Shown: positions 45,210-57,500 of the stretch, in pieces
Numbering within the stretch: position 1 is the stretch's first letter
How the letters are laid out: every line of letters begins with the position of its first letter
Assembly: GCA_014529385.2 (NCBI GenBank)
Contig: CM043969.1
Coordinates: 75,750,676 to 75,814,675 of the forward strand
Length of the DNA: 64,000 bases
Source of the DNA: Adiantum capillus-veneris
Taxonomy: Eukaryota; Streptophyta; Polypodiopsida; Polypodiales; Pteridaceae
Reading direction: 5' to 3'
Position numbers and translations under genes: made by a program
Notes under the pieces: generated by a model
What the model was told of the DNA's origin: nothing
Databases searched by the model: none
The model's input: the letters and a program-made list of their open reading frames with translations, nothing else

Positions 45210-46835
45210 TTGAGAAGTTTGGTTGGGACCCCATCTGCTGTGATTATCCAGGATGTTGTCTCTTAAAAAACCTACTCTTGCATTTTAAACACACATGGAA
45301 CAATGGAAGACACGGATAAGAATTCACGATGATAATGTTAGTAAGGGGCTATTGAAAGAAAACATCGTGCTTAGCAATGCCTTGGTCGACATGAATGCCA
45401 AATGCTGTGTACTTCAGAAAGCACAAATAGTGCGCGAGGAGCTATGTATCTGGGATGTTGTCATTGGTTAAAGGATATGCCAAATGGAGGCAAGACCAGC
45501 AAGCTCCAGATGTATGCCAGATGTCTCCTTTAGAAATCCTAAAAAGTTCTTGAAGAGTTGCCTGTACGGGAAGCCCTCTCTTAGAGATTTTTGATTGCGG
45601 GATATGCCGAACAGGGGCAAGGCTAAGAAGCCTTGGGCTGTTTTTAGAGGACACGATTACCTACGCTTGTGTTTTGAAGCCATGCGGCACTGTGCAAGAC
45701 ACTGATATCGGCAAAAGAATGCACAACAATATTTCTAGTCAAGGGCTATTGAAAGAAAAGGTCGTGCTTGCCAATGCCTTGGTTGACATGTATGTCAAAT
45801 GTAGTGCACTTCAGAAAGCAGAGAAAGTGCTTGAGTAGCTACATGTTCAGCATGTTTTCAATATAACCCTTAGAAGACTTAATATAACATTTTATTCATT
45901 TCTTTCTACACACACATTAAAAACATAATGGCTAGCATTGCCTTAAGGGCTCGACATGTATGCCAAATGTGGTGCACTTTACAAAGAACAAAATGTGCTT
46001 GGAGAGCTGCCTATCCGAGATGTCATCTTTTGGGGTGCATTGATTTTTGGTGCCCAACAAGGGCAGTGCCATGATGCTTTGGATATTTCTAGTAAATACC
46101 AACCAAGAGCATCTCTCTAGTTGCAATCACCTATGATTGCATCTTCAAGATGTGTGACACCATACAAAACACTGATATGTGCAAAAGAATTATCAACCAA
46201 AATCAATTGTACATTGATCGGGTGTATAGGTCAATATGGCCCTTAGAAGACTTAGCAGAAAATTTCATTCATTTCTCTGTCACACAAATATTAAAAACAT
46301 AATCTTAGCATTGTGTCGGTGGACATTCATGCGAGATGTGGTGCACTTTAACAAAGCCTTGATTTTTGGTGCCCAATAGGGCTTTGGGCTATTTTCGGTA
46401 AATACCAACCAAGAGCGTCTCTCTAGTTGCAATCACCTATGCTTGATTGCATCTTGAAGATGTGTGACACCATACAAAACGTTGATATGTGCAACAGAAT
46501 TCTTGATGGAAATCAATTGTACTTTGGTCTTGTGCATAGGTCAATATGGCCCTTAGAAGATTTTAGTATAACATTTCATTCATTTCTCTCACACAAACAT
46601 TAAAAACATACATAATGCTTAGCATTGCCTTGGTGGACATGTATGCCAAATGTGGTGCACTTTACAAAGCATAAAAAGTGCTTGGAGAGCTACCTATCCA
46701 GGATCACCTATGCCTGCATTTTGAAGTCGTGTGACACCATGCAAAGTGCCGATATGTGCAAACGAATTCTAAAAAATATACTGATATGTGCAATATACTG
46801 ATATTTACCAAAGAACACCAAAACAAAGCCTAGTC
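45210..46835 (+). pseudogene. PPR-derived unit 3, right part, with local amplification
   Basis: Resumes after insertion X. Many decayed PPR phrases, for example atggtcgacatgtatgcc-aaatgtag text (VDMYAKC-like) near 45385, 45785, 45955 and 46635. A ~310-370-bp block starting near cccttagaaga repeats at about 45867, 46240 and 46550. There is no open frame longer than a few dozen codons. It ends where integrase of element D begins. Confidence 0.65.
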
Positions 46836-46839
46836 CAGG

Positions 46840-47613
46840 GGGCTTACTTGCAATGCTTGGTGGCTCCAAAGAGCTTTCACAGGTTCTGACCAAGTGGGCC
46901 GCATCTAAAGCAACTCAAAAGAATGATGCCAAAACCACTGTTGCATTCTTATATGAGTTTGTATTCACAAGATATGGACTACCAATAGAAATTTTCAGTG
47001 ATTGGGGAACTCATTTCCTCAATGAGGTAATCGATTATTTGCTTATTGAGTTTATGGTCATCCATAACAAATCAGCTCCCTATCACTCATAAGCAAACGG
47101 ACAAGCTGAGCATTCAAATAAAATTCTCAGCTTGGTGTTGACTTAAGTGGTTAGTTCAAGAAGGACAGACTGGGAAATGAATCTCCATGCTGCTCTATGG
47201 GCTTATCGAGTTTCATTCAAAACCGCTTTAAATGCTACATCCTTTAACCTTGTTTATGGTCTTGATGCCAGACTTCCAATAGAATTTCTATTGCCGACAT
47301 AAGGGTAGCACATAATCTTGAGTGGACTGGACATGAATTGTCATAAAGACTTGAAGAGTTGGAAAAGCTACATGAGCAAAGGCTAATTGCTGTAGCTCAC
47401 ATCTATGCACAAAAGCGAAAACAAAAACAGTTTTTTGATTCCCACTTAATCACAAAAATCTTCAAAAAAGGGGACTTAGTTTTAGTCTACTCCCTTAAGC
47501 AACACATTCCCAAGTTTAAGAAAAAGGGAAACGGACTGTTTATCATTGAAGATGTATCTCCAAGTGGAGTAGTAAAATTGTCCACCCTAGATGGTGAACC
47601 AATGGCTAATTGA
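46840..47613 (+). pseudogene. integrase (catalytic C-half and C-terminus) of element D
   Basis: Starts abruptly inside the core: WAASKATQKNDAKTTVAFLY, then IFSDWGTHFLNE with the second catalytic Asp. NGQAEHSN follows, its Glu 35 residues on (D-35-E). The Q-A-N-G context is broken by TAA at 47090 exactly where Gln is expected. Later come LHAALWAYRVSFKTALNATS, LS-stop-RLEELEKLHEQRL (TAA at 47344), then the C-terminal KKGDLVLVYSLKQHIPKFKK and SGVVKLSTLDGE. The N-terminal zinc finger and first Asp are missing. Confidence 0.85.
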
Positions 47614-47877
47614 ATTAGTGGATGTTGTTTAAAGAAATACAATTTTCCGCTAACCAATGAGTTACTAGAAAGAATGCATGCAGCCAAGCAAAGGAAGATT
47701 AAATGGAAGCAGGTTATTGATGAAGACCAAGAGGAAGCTCGGCTTCGGGTACTCAAGTGGAAAGCTGCTCTCAAGAATCAGCAGATACCGATTCCCATCA
47801 ACATTCTGGAAATAGATGACCGACAATAGGAATTACCTAAAGACGCAGTTTCAACAGATGATGACTGGTTAGACGGA
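47614..47877 (+). pseudogene. end of pol and spacer (element D)
   Basis: One frame reads KKYNFPLTNELLERMHAAKQ then RKIKWKQVIDEDQEEARLRV, helical and basic, continuing the polyprotein beyond integrase. TAG at about 47828 follows DDRQ. The junction to the next ORF holds a 61-bp tandem duplication (47867, 47928). Confidence 0.5.
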
Positions 47878-48760
47878 ATGGACCTGCGTATCAAAGTACA
47901 ACTCAACAATCATAGCAGCAGTGATTTGGTTGGACGGAATGGACCTGCGCATCAAAGTACAACTCAACAATCATAGCACCAGTGCTTTGGTTGACACAGG
48001 AGCTAGAGTAAATGCAGTCAGTTATTCCACGTACAAGAATGAAACAAGTCAAGCATTGATAGCAGGAATAGCAACAATCAAAGGATGCAACAAGAACCCA
48101 ATCCCAACATTGGGAGTAGTCAACTTGAACATGATAGTACATGGATATTCATGTCCTCATTAGTTTGTATGTTTACCAGATGAACACATGAATGAGACGA
48201 TGATTCTTGGAATTCCTTGGATGCGGACATACAAAGCAGTACCAGATTGGGATACAAATCAGCTAAAGCTATCACCTAAAGGAGGGAAACTCATTGTTCC
48301 AATTGCACCAAGCAAGGAGGAATGGAAAAGAAGCAATCAACAGACCAAACCACAAAGTAGTCAATCTTCTCCATCCCATCGACAATCAAATGCTACAAGT
48401 AGCATGCAAGGAGTCAGGAAAATTTGGGTACCAAAAGCACAGCTTAAGGATAAACCGATTCAGATCTAGGTCCCTAAAACTTCACCGACAAAACAAAAGA
48501 AGGTTCCAAGGGTTAAAACACAGAGACGAGCATCTCCGAGCAAGGAACCTAACATAAAAATGGTTTGGAGGAAAAAGGAGCACTTATCTTCTCCACAAAC
48601 CGTAAAAGCAATCAAGCAATGGCGATTTAAGTCTCAAAAGACTCCACAACACCATACAACACCAAGCAGACCAAGCTATCAATGGCGAGAAAAGGCTCGA
48701 CAACAGTCAAAAGTGCTATCAACAGCTCAAGCAATCAGTGTGCTAATTGCTTGAAGCATC
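47878..48760 (+). pseudogene. post-integrase retropepsin-like ORF (PR2) with W-x-P-K motifs, element D
   Basis: Frame from about 47939: IKVQLNNHSTSALVDTGARV, an intact D-T-G-A retropepsin triad. VNLNMIVHGYSCPH-stop-FVCLP (TAG near 48161) and ETMILGIPWMRTYKAVPDW (ILG motif) follow. The tail reads KIWVPKAQLKDKP, then IQI-stop-VPK (TAG where Trp of a second WVPK is expected). A Gln/Lys-rich region with further W-[RK]-x-K motifs runs to about 48760. Its position after integrase is unusual, since Ty3/gypsy protease normally precedes reverse transcriptase. Element N has the same pair (PR2 plus W-x-P-K) downstream of its normal protease. Confidence 0.6.
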
Positions 48761-49034
48761 CTGATAGTACAATCAAACAGAGAGCACATAAGCTACAAGA
48801 TTTTCTCTTTGGAAGACATCAGCAACAAACCTCGACATCAGAAACCCTTGAGTTAATTACTCAAGACCCAGCTCTTGCACAACATAATGGTTTGAACTGC
48901 ATTGATCTTCATAGCATGGTAGGGCCAACCACGGCTATGCATAGACACAATTTTTCAACCCATGCACACAGTCATCCTGGGGTACGCCATCTAGGAGGGG
49001 TGGAAGGGCACTAAGTACTAAGTAATTAAGGGCA
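48761..49034 (+). other. 3' end of element D and presumed polypurine tract
   Basis: Decayed coding, then AATTAAGGGCA immediately before TGTTTGAAG at 49035, paralleling TTAGGAAGGGGAAA-TGTTTGAGG of element N. A purine-rich stretch GAAGAGGGAGGAAAAAG follows at 49041-49057. The LTR start is therefore either 49035 or about 49063 (TGTTAACG). Confidence 0.4.
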
Positions 49035-50544
49035 ATGTTTGAAGAGGGAGGAAAAAGTTCGATGTTAACGTGTGATTTTTTGTAAAATTACCTAATAATG
49101 CCCTTATAATCCATCATCAAGGAAAAATTCACTGATAATATCTTCCCGATGAGTGTAAATAGTGTATATACTATCAAAACATCAACTAAAAAAGTCCTTT
49201 TTCATCATTATTATTGATAATGAGGCTTAAAAATAGAAAATCCAATAAAAAACAATAAAGCTATGTTTTTCAATGGATTTTTTAATTATTGGATTTTCAC
49301 TTGACTTCTTAGAGCATTTTTCTATTTTCTTTAATTTTTTCAAATAAACAGGTCAAAAATTAATAATAATAGAAGGGAAGCTCAGATGGAAAAACGAAAG
49401 ACACGATGGTGATCAGAAAGACAAGGTGGGCAAGCACAAAAATTTTCAATGAAATTAGAAGATGGAAGCGGAAAGCCTAAATTAGGCGGCCAGGCCTACT
49501 TTTGCAAAATTGTTGCAGAATGAGCTATGGGAATCCGATCAGGGAGATTTTTAAGTATAACATAGATTTCACAGCCTAGTAGGACTAACGGGCAAATCTG
49601 AGGAAAATTGGTTCGGGAAGTCCGGGTATAGATATCCAAGGTAGGCTAAAACCACCTCATTCCACTTGCAGCCTTTGCAGAGAGAGATTTCGACCTCTTT
49701 CGCGGGACTTTTCCGGAGCCCAAAGTTGACCATTTTCAGTGCCGTCTCACACGAGACATGAGGGGTAAGTTCTTTACTCGTCAATGATCCATTTTGTACA
49801 ACTGGTAGCTAGTCTAAAGCCCTAGAAACCGAGCAGTGCACGAAGACCTACGACCAAAAACTGACCATAACGGCCTGCCAGCTAGACCAAATCAGATGGG
49901 ATTTGAACCATAGCATGCCCTAACATAATAGAACCTCTTTATATCATCAGTTGACCATTTGGCAGGGGTTGAGGGGGTCCCCAGTAGAAAAGCTAGGTTT
50001 TTGGCAAATGCCAGAATTCCGATCTGACTCCACATATGGCTTGCTTATGAGGTCCATATACAATGTATATGATTGGTTTGGTGAAATCAATCAAGCAAAG
50101 CACTCAAAAAGTAGAAAACGGCTCGAAGGTTACAAAGCATCAAATTCGACATACGGGATCAGACTGACTCCAAATGAGCGAGAATTGGACAAATTGCTTC
50201 ACGACTATGTTGCGGACAAGTCCAAAGCCTCGAAGTTGACCGACCAACCCAACAGGCAGTGTAGTCACAAAAAGCAATGATTTCAGAGTTGAATAAGCAC
50301 AAAGTGATGCCGGCATAACCAAACTTGACCAAATTCAATTTAGGACTTGTTTTAGGTGTATAGAATATGTCTAGGTCAAAAGTTGTAAGTTTTGCAAAGA
50401 ATTTGCCACTAACTCAAATTTAGGAATTCTGGGAAAAATTCACTAAAATGGGACAATTCTTCTTGTCTCTAGATTTTAAAGAGAGGGAAACTTGGTCCAA
50501 GATGCACACTTTTTTTTCTCCAAATCTTGAATGAAATGTAGTGT
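49035..50544. other. unassigned: probable decayed LTR and flank of element D
   Basis: Begins like the family-2 LTR for about ten bases, then no match. ORF 49951-50280 (MTIWQGLRGSPVEKLGFWQM...) has no recognised domain. No palindrome array, TATA or primer site was found. Confidence 0.35.
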
Positions 50545-51080
50545 TTGGATGATGCACTCGCAAGTGTTATTTGTGGCCACCAATTTATATGCAAACATGC
50601 AACATCTGTCAGACATATATTACATTTGAAGCTCAAAGGCTCGGTTCCACTTCATGATTCTAGAAAGATCCTTCTTTGGCAGCTTGGAGGTATCTTGGCA
50701 GTGCATTTGTCACGAGTGGCTTGGTGCAAGAGGAGTAGCCTTGCCTGCCAACGTCTCTATTGGTACAGGCGTCGCCTTTTGCGGCAATCCCCTATGGGTT
50801 GACCAATTTTGATATCTGTCATTGTTGGAACTTCTTTGACTACGACTACACATGATTTCTCGATGAATCTTCTCCCGACTTGAGGCAGCTTAAGTTAATC
50901 CACTTTGTGTCAGCAAAAAGAAAAAGAAGGAACGTGTTTTCATGAGGCTAGCATCGAAAGAAGAAAACAAATCTTCAATTTTAAGGCCATGCTTCTCCCA
51001 AAAAAAACATTGTAACAAACATTGAAAATCTAGGCTACAGATCCATGCAAATGTATGAGTTTCAAGCTTTTGGCTATTCT

Positions 51081-51422
51081 ACTTGTCTCAAACATGGAGG
51101 CTAGCATGATGGGTTGTGGGTTGATGCACCTTGCCAATGTTCAAACCTCAAACTTGAGGGTAAGGCAAAAGGCTCTAAAGTCTAGCAGAGAATCACTTGT
51201 GTCAAACATGGAGGTTAGTGTTCTGTATTGTGGGTTGAGGCTCCTTGACAATGCTCAAGCCTCAAACTTGAGGGTGATGCACAAGGCTCTAAAGTCTAGA
51301 CGAGAACTACTTGTGTCAACCATGAAGGATAGAGAGTTGGGTCATGGTTTGAGGTTCTTTCCCAATGCTCAAGGATCAAACTTGAGGGCGAGGCACAAGG
51401 CTCTAAAATGCAGAGGAGCACC
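51081..51422 (+). repeat. three 114-bp tandem repeats, open in frame
   Basis: Starts at 51081, 51195 and 51309, period exactly 114 bp (38 codons), all within one ORF (51055-51432). Each unit has the layout (L)VSNME...CGLRLL-NAQASNLRV-HKALKS-RE. Each unit also holds the near-palindrome cctcaaacttgagg or a variant. Third-unit divergence is visible, but the frame remains open. Confidence 0.85.
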
Positions 51423-52979
51423 ACTTCTCTAATGTGACTCATCAAAATTTAAAAACATTGTGGTGGTGCCATCGTGCTCCAAACATATACCTAAACATGA
51501 CAAAACTCAAATTTGAAATGAATAATGACAAAATTGAAAGGGAAGGTTGGTCAAGCTGCCTTCAAGGCACTTTAATTTGAATTTTCACTTAAATTTGAAC
51601 TTGGAGCGGCTTCAAGCTGACGACTGTTAGGAGATCTGACATCTAATGGATGACCATCTGACAAGCTCAAGCCATGAAGGGGAGCCCGCCTCTGTGGAGA
51701 GGCTATTGCGAGCGATCAAATGAGATCATGCAGGGTGTGAGCCCTCAGGCGAAGGTGAGGTCATGCAAGCTCTGAACTTGCAGGAGGAGCAACGGGACGA
51801 CATCCTGAGGATATTTTGAATAAAAGATCCCTTCTTTCTAATGCTGGCATCATACACACTAGCAATGCAATAAACTACCACCGGGGCAAGCCTTGTTTGC
51901 TTGGATCTGTGGTTCATCGCGCTTCAGCTTCTTCTACTTGTCCTCAATGGGTGAAGTGCTGGTGGTGCCCACCTCAACGAAGGTGGCATCCTCAAATTCG
52001 ATGAGGTCGAACCATATCATTAGCATGCTTCCAAAAGGTGTCGCTTCCGGATCATCTAACTGCTTCCACCTTCAGTGAGGAGGGTGCCGCCAACTCTTCA
52101 CGTGATGCTGCTTCCGGATCATCAGTCCGCTTCTGCCAAGATTATTTCATGCCGCAAACGCACCGCCTAAGATGAGCTGATTAGGCATCAACCATGGCCT
52201 CAAGATGGATGTGTGAGGCATGGGCTACCTCATCCACACATGTGCTCTCCCACACCTTCCCCCTCACCTCCAGGATCTGTAGCTCCACTTTATGGACCTT
52301 GATCCAAACTTGCACTATTTGAAATCGTCCCTATCTCTTCATTACCACCACCACCAACTTCTCGTCTCTACCGTCTCATCCAGCTCCTTACCATCACCAC
52401 AACCAACTTGTCAAATGTAACTTGCTATCACTCATCACATATGACCATCATCAAAATCGAGGCCCTTCTGTATTGTTAAACCCTTTTCTTTTTGGACTTT
52501 TGAGAAAGGTCATTTAAATGCGCCTTCTCAGACGTCTTATGTAGCTTCTCCTTTGAGTTGTGATAGCTTCTTCAAGTGCATAGCAAGATGAGTCATGACA
52601 AATTGGTCCTGCATGTCGCTTTACCCAGCACTAATTGTTGCTAGCTATGCAGCTTATGGGGATCACTATTGTCTAGTGCTTAATATCCTAGATTAACAAC
52701 ACGTCTTCTCTCAACACCAATCAGTTGAGTGCCATCACCAGAACACCGTTTCATACCAGCACCATAGTCTTCTAATAGAGACAATAAAACTTAGTGACAC
52801 CAAGAATAGGTATTGGGTCAAGAAGGAAACATCTAGAGAAGAGCACCTCTAGATAGAAAAGTTGAGAAGATCTCTACCCTTTGCTAAGATGTTTTGAGCT
52901 AGCACCACCCCATGAGGGTGGTTTTCAGGCTTATAATATCTTAACTTAAACCAAGCAAGTTTGGGATTGGTACCTATTA

Positions 52980-53370
52980 GCAAGCATGGAGGCTCGATCT
53001 TAAGTTCGAGACTCATTTCTTGTTCATGCTCATTGTGTATGTAAATGAGGGGCCTATTGGATCTAAACCTATTCGAAAGCATGGAGACCTTGGGACCTAA
53101 ACCTATTAGCAAGCATGAAGGCTCGAACTTAAGTTCGAGCCTGCATGCATGTTCATGCTCATTATGTATGTAAATGAGGGGAAAGCATGGAGCTTCCATG
53201 CTTGTTCCTACTCGTTATTTATGTAAATGAGAGGGAAACATGGAGGCTTGCGGGATATGTGCCTATCGATAAACATGGAGGCTCAAACTGAAGTTCAAAC
53301 CTCATGCTCATTATGTATGTAAATGAGGGGGGAGCTTCCCTCATGCCCATCACATACTTGAATGAGGGGG
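52980..53370. repeat. diverged tandem repeats with a 22-nt palindrome
   Basis: Core GCTCGAACTTAAGTTCGAGC with outer G/C makes a perfect 22-nt palindrome at 53119-53140. Diverged versions lie at about 52991 (GCTCGATCTTAAGTTCGAGA) and 53280 (GCTCAAACTGAAGTTCAAAC). Each is preceded by aagcatggag-like text and followed by tcatgctcattatgtatgta. Spacings are 128 and 161 bp. Confidence 0.8.
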
Positions 53371-53400
53371 AGGCTTTTTCTTAGGGCTTTAGATGATTCT

Positions 53401-54574
53401 TTAAATAATATCTTTCTATTAAGGCTCAAAATTCATACCAGTTTGCAAGAAAAATAGAGCTCATTTGCAAACTTCTAAAAGTCAAGGACTTGCATTTTCC
53501 ATATTTTGACCCCTAAAATAGGAGAATGATATCCTTTGTTCTTCCAAAAGACCCCTTACTTGTGAGTAGTCAAACTTTAGCATGTCAAGTTTTGATTGAA
53601 TTAAAGCTATTTTTCATGTAGCAATGAACAATATTGGTAAAATGATTCCAAAATGTACTAGAAGTTTCTTTCTATGCATAAAAAGAGGATAATTCAATTA
53701 CACTAAGTAGAGGATCCTATTACATGGTTGGCTCTTGTATATTGCCAAAATACCTCCAATTAGATGAACCATTTCAAAAAATGGGACTTGAATTTTTCCC
53801 ATTATTCCTAAATTGGTCTTCACTGTTGTAAATAATCGCGATTATTTACTATTGCATCATTTTTTCTTGGAAATTGTCACCTCACCTCACCTATCATGTG
53901 TACACACCTATTACATGCGAAAAATCAAGTATGAGCCAAAATGACCACCCATTACTTGGAAAATTGTCAAAAAACGCAAAGAAGTCTTTGCAAGAATTTC
54001 TTGGTTATGGACAACATTTTTTGATCCAAATCACCTTATATCTCATATACAAGGGTCTATACAATGCCTAGAACCAGTTTGTACAAAAAAGTGTTAATTT
54101 TGGAAGAAAAGTAATAATCACGATTATTCTTTCTAGCCAAAATTGGAGAGTTTTTATATTTTTCTATCATACATCCAATATACATGATGTGTTCAACCCA
54201 CTAGCCAAGTTTGAACCAATTTGGAGCTCAAAATCTCAAATTTCCTTTATATCAAGTTTCAGAGACCTAAAGCCAAAATCTGGTACCATTTTCACGCTAT
54301 GCATCCAAATGAGCCCATATTTCACTTAGAGCATGTAATTGGTATATACTTCAAGCCTATGAAGCCAAGTTTGCAAAAAGTTGAAAATTTTGCTCAGCTG
54401 TAAATAATCGCGATTATTTACTTTGGTTGCAAAAATTTGTTTTGTTCCTTGCATGTTTTTATGCATCTATGCTTGTTCAAAAATTGATTTGAAGCAAATT
54501 GGACCAAAATTGTCAGCATTTCAGACTAAAGGACATTTTAGAGAAAATTCTGACAAATCTGCTGAACAGGAGCC
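53401..54574 (+). other. leader of element B with family-3 palindromes
   Basis: No coding. It holds three palindromes (53828, 54111, 54400) spaced 283 and 289 bp. No LTR or primer site is recognised upstream, so the 5' end of element B appears lost or unrecognisable. The leader leads directly into ORF3, so gag and pol are missing. Confidence 0.6.
53828..54421. repeat. family-3 palindrome array
   Basis: AAATAATCGCGATTATTT, extended by GT/AC to a perfect 22-nt palindrome, at 53828-53849 and 54400-54421. A decayed copy AATAATCACGATTATT is at 54113-54128. The related LTR half-site TTAATAATCGCAATTTTGGA is at 58720-58739. Confidence 0.92.
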
Positions 54575-57500
54575 ATGCAAGCAGCAAAGAGGACCAAGAA
54601 AAATCTCAACCAGAAGGAGAAGTTGTAGGAACTTCCCGCTTATCAACTAGACCCTGATTCAGTCAAAGCAGCCAAGGCATCATACTGCTCCAGAGAACAG
54701 CTAGAAGAGCATCACACTACAGTCTTCACCGGTAGATTCAAGAGTGAAGATGGGCATCAGGTGGAGTTGCAACTCCTACCTAAGGAAGTATATGATGTTG
54801 CTGCGAAGACAGAGACCAAAGAAGCCAACCGCGGGCTAGGACTCAGAGACTTCTACAAACAAGAGCCTTGTGGAGGGATTTGTAGAAAGCTTACGAGCTT
54901 TTATCCACAATCAAAGAAGATGGAACGGCCCAAATATTTGACACTCAAGGAAACAAGGTCGAGGTGGTCATAACCAAAGATATAGTGGCAGAGGCACTCA
55001 AACTGCCTATAGAGGGAATGACCATGAGAGCAAGGGATAGGAAAACAGTAGGGACTTTTACCAAAGAGACCACTGTAACTACCTTTGCAGATTTGATTCA
55101 CAAACAGGTGGAAGAGCCAGCCAGATTATACCATCAGCACTTCCATTTTTTGGCAAAAAGGCCACCAAGGTACACTACGCCAAATCACGCGGTTGCAACC
55201 ACATTTACCCAAGTTCTAAAGTCGAAAACTAGGCAACCAGTGGACCATGCTCAATATGTCCTAACCACCTTGAAGGGCACCAAGAAAGAAGGCAAGATCA
55301 CTTACTTGGGTGTGCCAGAAGTTTTGACAAGGATAGCATACCATCCATTGGCATGGCCGACAATCTACCACCTGCCCCTGACCAAAACACCTGGATATTG
55401 GCAGCACAACCATCTCCAAGAGCTGCAAGGTCAGGAAAAAGATCTTATAAATCCGATGAAGAATCAGTTGACAGCTCACTGGAAAGGCACAGCAGCGAGA
55501 GCTCTGATAACAAGGAGAAGAGAGAGAGAAGGGAAGAAATGAAGAGAAAAGTTGTGGCCACCCGCCAAGAAGAGCCCACACAAAAACAAGCTCGCTTCAA
55601 AAGAGAAAAACACGCCTACCAGCAGAGTCAACAAGCACAAGGGAAGGACCCGAAGAAATGGGTGCCGAGCGGACTTAAAGGCCCAAGAACAAAGCATCAC
55701 ACAAGAAAAGAGGCTGAAGACCCCACTGAGACATTGGAAAAAATGTACCAAGAAGCTGAGGCCCTAAAGCTAAAGGAAGCTGAAGAAGCAGCTAGAAAAG
55801 CTAAAGAGGCGGAGGAACAAAGACAAGCCGAGGAAACGGCTAGAGAAGAAGCACAAGAACAAGTTTATGTGTCTGCTCGACCCACCTCACCACCTACCAA
55901 ACAACAGGACCATCCTATGCCAAGCCCACCACCATCACCTAAGAAAGAGAAAGCCAAAGATTTTGAGTCCACCAAAGAAATAGAATCTGCATAGAGGCGG
56001 ACCAGCAAGAGAAAGAAAAAGATAAAGAAGCAGAGCCAGAACAAGAGGCTACCACTGCACAAGAGGCCACTGCTACACAAGAGCAACAACAACATAAAAA
56101 ACCTGAGCCAGAGAAGGAAGTGAGCCCTGCACCTGAAGAGGCTACACAGTCTGGGCCAACACCCTCTACTTCCACACAGCAAGAAATAGTCGAGGCATCC
56201 ACAAGGCCTCAGGAAGACAAAGAAAAATACCAACCCTCTACCTCCACGCAAGAAGAACCAGCAGCTACGACGCATCAAAAAGACACACATGAGGCTGCCG
56301 GTACATCCACTCAGCTGGCAAGACAGGAGGATTGGCAGTCAAATGACGAGGTCATATTGCAAGTGAACGAATATGCAAGGCAGATGCAAGATAGGATGGA
56401 GAGACTCCAATCAGTAGCACTTAGCCGTAGTACCAACTCTAAAGAGCTCAAGATGGTGATTGACGCTCTCCAAGGAGAGTTAGAAGACAGGATGACTGTC
56501 ATCATCGATCTTTAGAGGCAAGTGCAAGAGATGAAAGCCGAAGCTGAACATCATCAGCTAGCTAGAGATAGACAGCAAAAAGAAATGGAGGAGTTAGGTG
56601 ATCTGCTCACCAAGTTATCCGATGCTTGCAAGGCAAAAGACGAACAACTGATAGAAGTTACAAATGAACTTCTTATGACATCCCTATCAGCTCAAAAAAT
56701 TCAAGTGCAACTGGATGTTGCAAATGCTTCTTTACGGTACTCTGAACAGCGAATCAATGATCAGGCAATCTTCTTATGACAAATCAGAGAAAATCCATTT
56801 GTGGCCTCGATCAAAGGGATTGATGAAGTATAAAAGGCAATAGAAACAAAGAATAAGGACCTTGAGTTAGAATTAATGCTAGAGCAATCACAACACAGGG
56901 ACCTGGCATTGATGTAGGTCCAGAGAGAAGAAGAGATCCTGAAACAAATAGCAGAGCTCAAGAGAGTTAACCAACTCCTCACAAATGGAAAGCCAAAAAT
57001 GTAGGATGAGGCAGGCACTTCAGAGCCGCCACAAATAGATATACCCTCGATCTCATTTGCTGAGTTGGAGACACAGTCCACAGTAGAGCCGAGTGATGAA
57101 CAATATTTTCATATAAACATTACAGATGTGGACACAGTGCCTATGGTCCAGCTGTCAAAAGCCGAAGAAGACACACTAAAAGAGAAGATCACCCAAGAGG
57201 TGGATGAGCAGTAGAAAGCTGCGATGGATTGGGAGTTGAGAGTTCTACACTCTGTCAATGTCACTCAACTCACTCCCAATTAGATCAATGCGAAATGGCA
57301 TTAGCAGTTCCTGCCATACCCTCTCATAAAAGTGGAATTACTACAGGTAAAAGAGAGGTTGTACAAAGATATGCAAGAAGATGGCGCAAATAAAGATCGC
57401 CCAAAGTGGAGGTTAAGTTGGCTGAACAAGAATCCACGGTATTTGATTCTGTTCACAAGAGCGCCTGCAGCCCTTCAAAGAGATCCAACATTTTGTTCTA

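Larger units (their letters stand above)
50545..53400. other. unassigned repeat-bearing interval
   Basis: No gene recognised. It contains the 114-bp repeats (51081-51422), a region with repeated tgcttccggatcatc (about 52045, 52110), and the palindrome-bearing repeats at 52980-53370. Composition and repetition suggest further transposon leader or non-coding sequence. Confidence 0.4.

Noticed and set aside
49951-50280. Hypothetical protein gene (109 codons)
   Set aside because: No homology in the window, no recognisable domain, and a length expected by chance in 64 kb.
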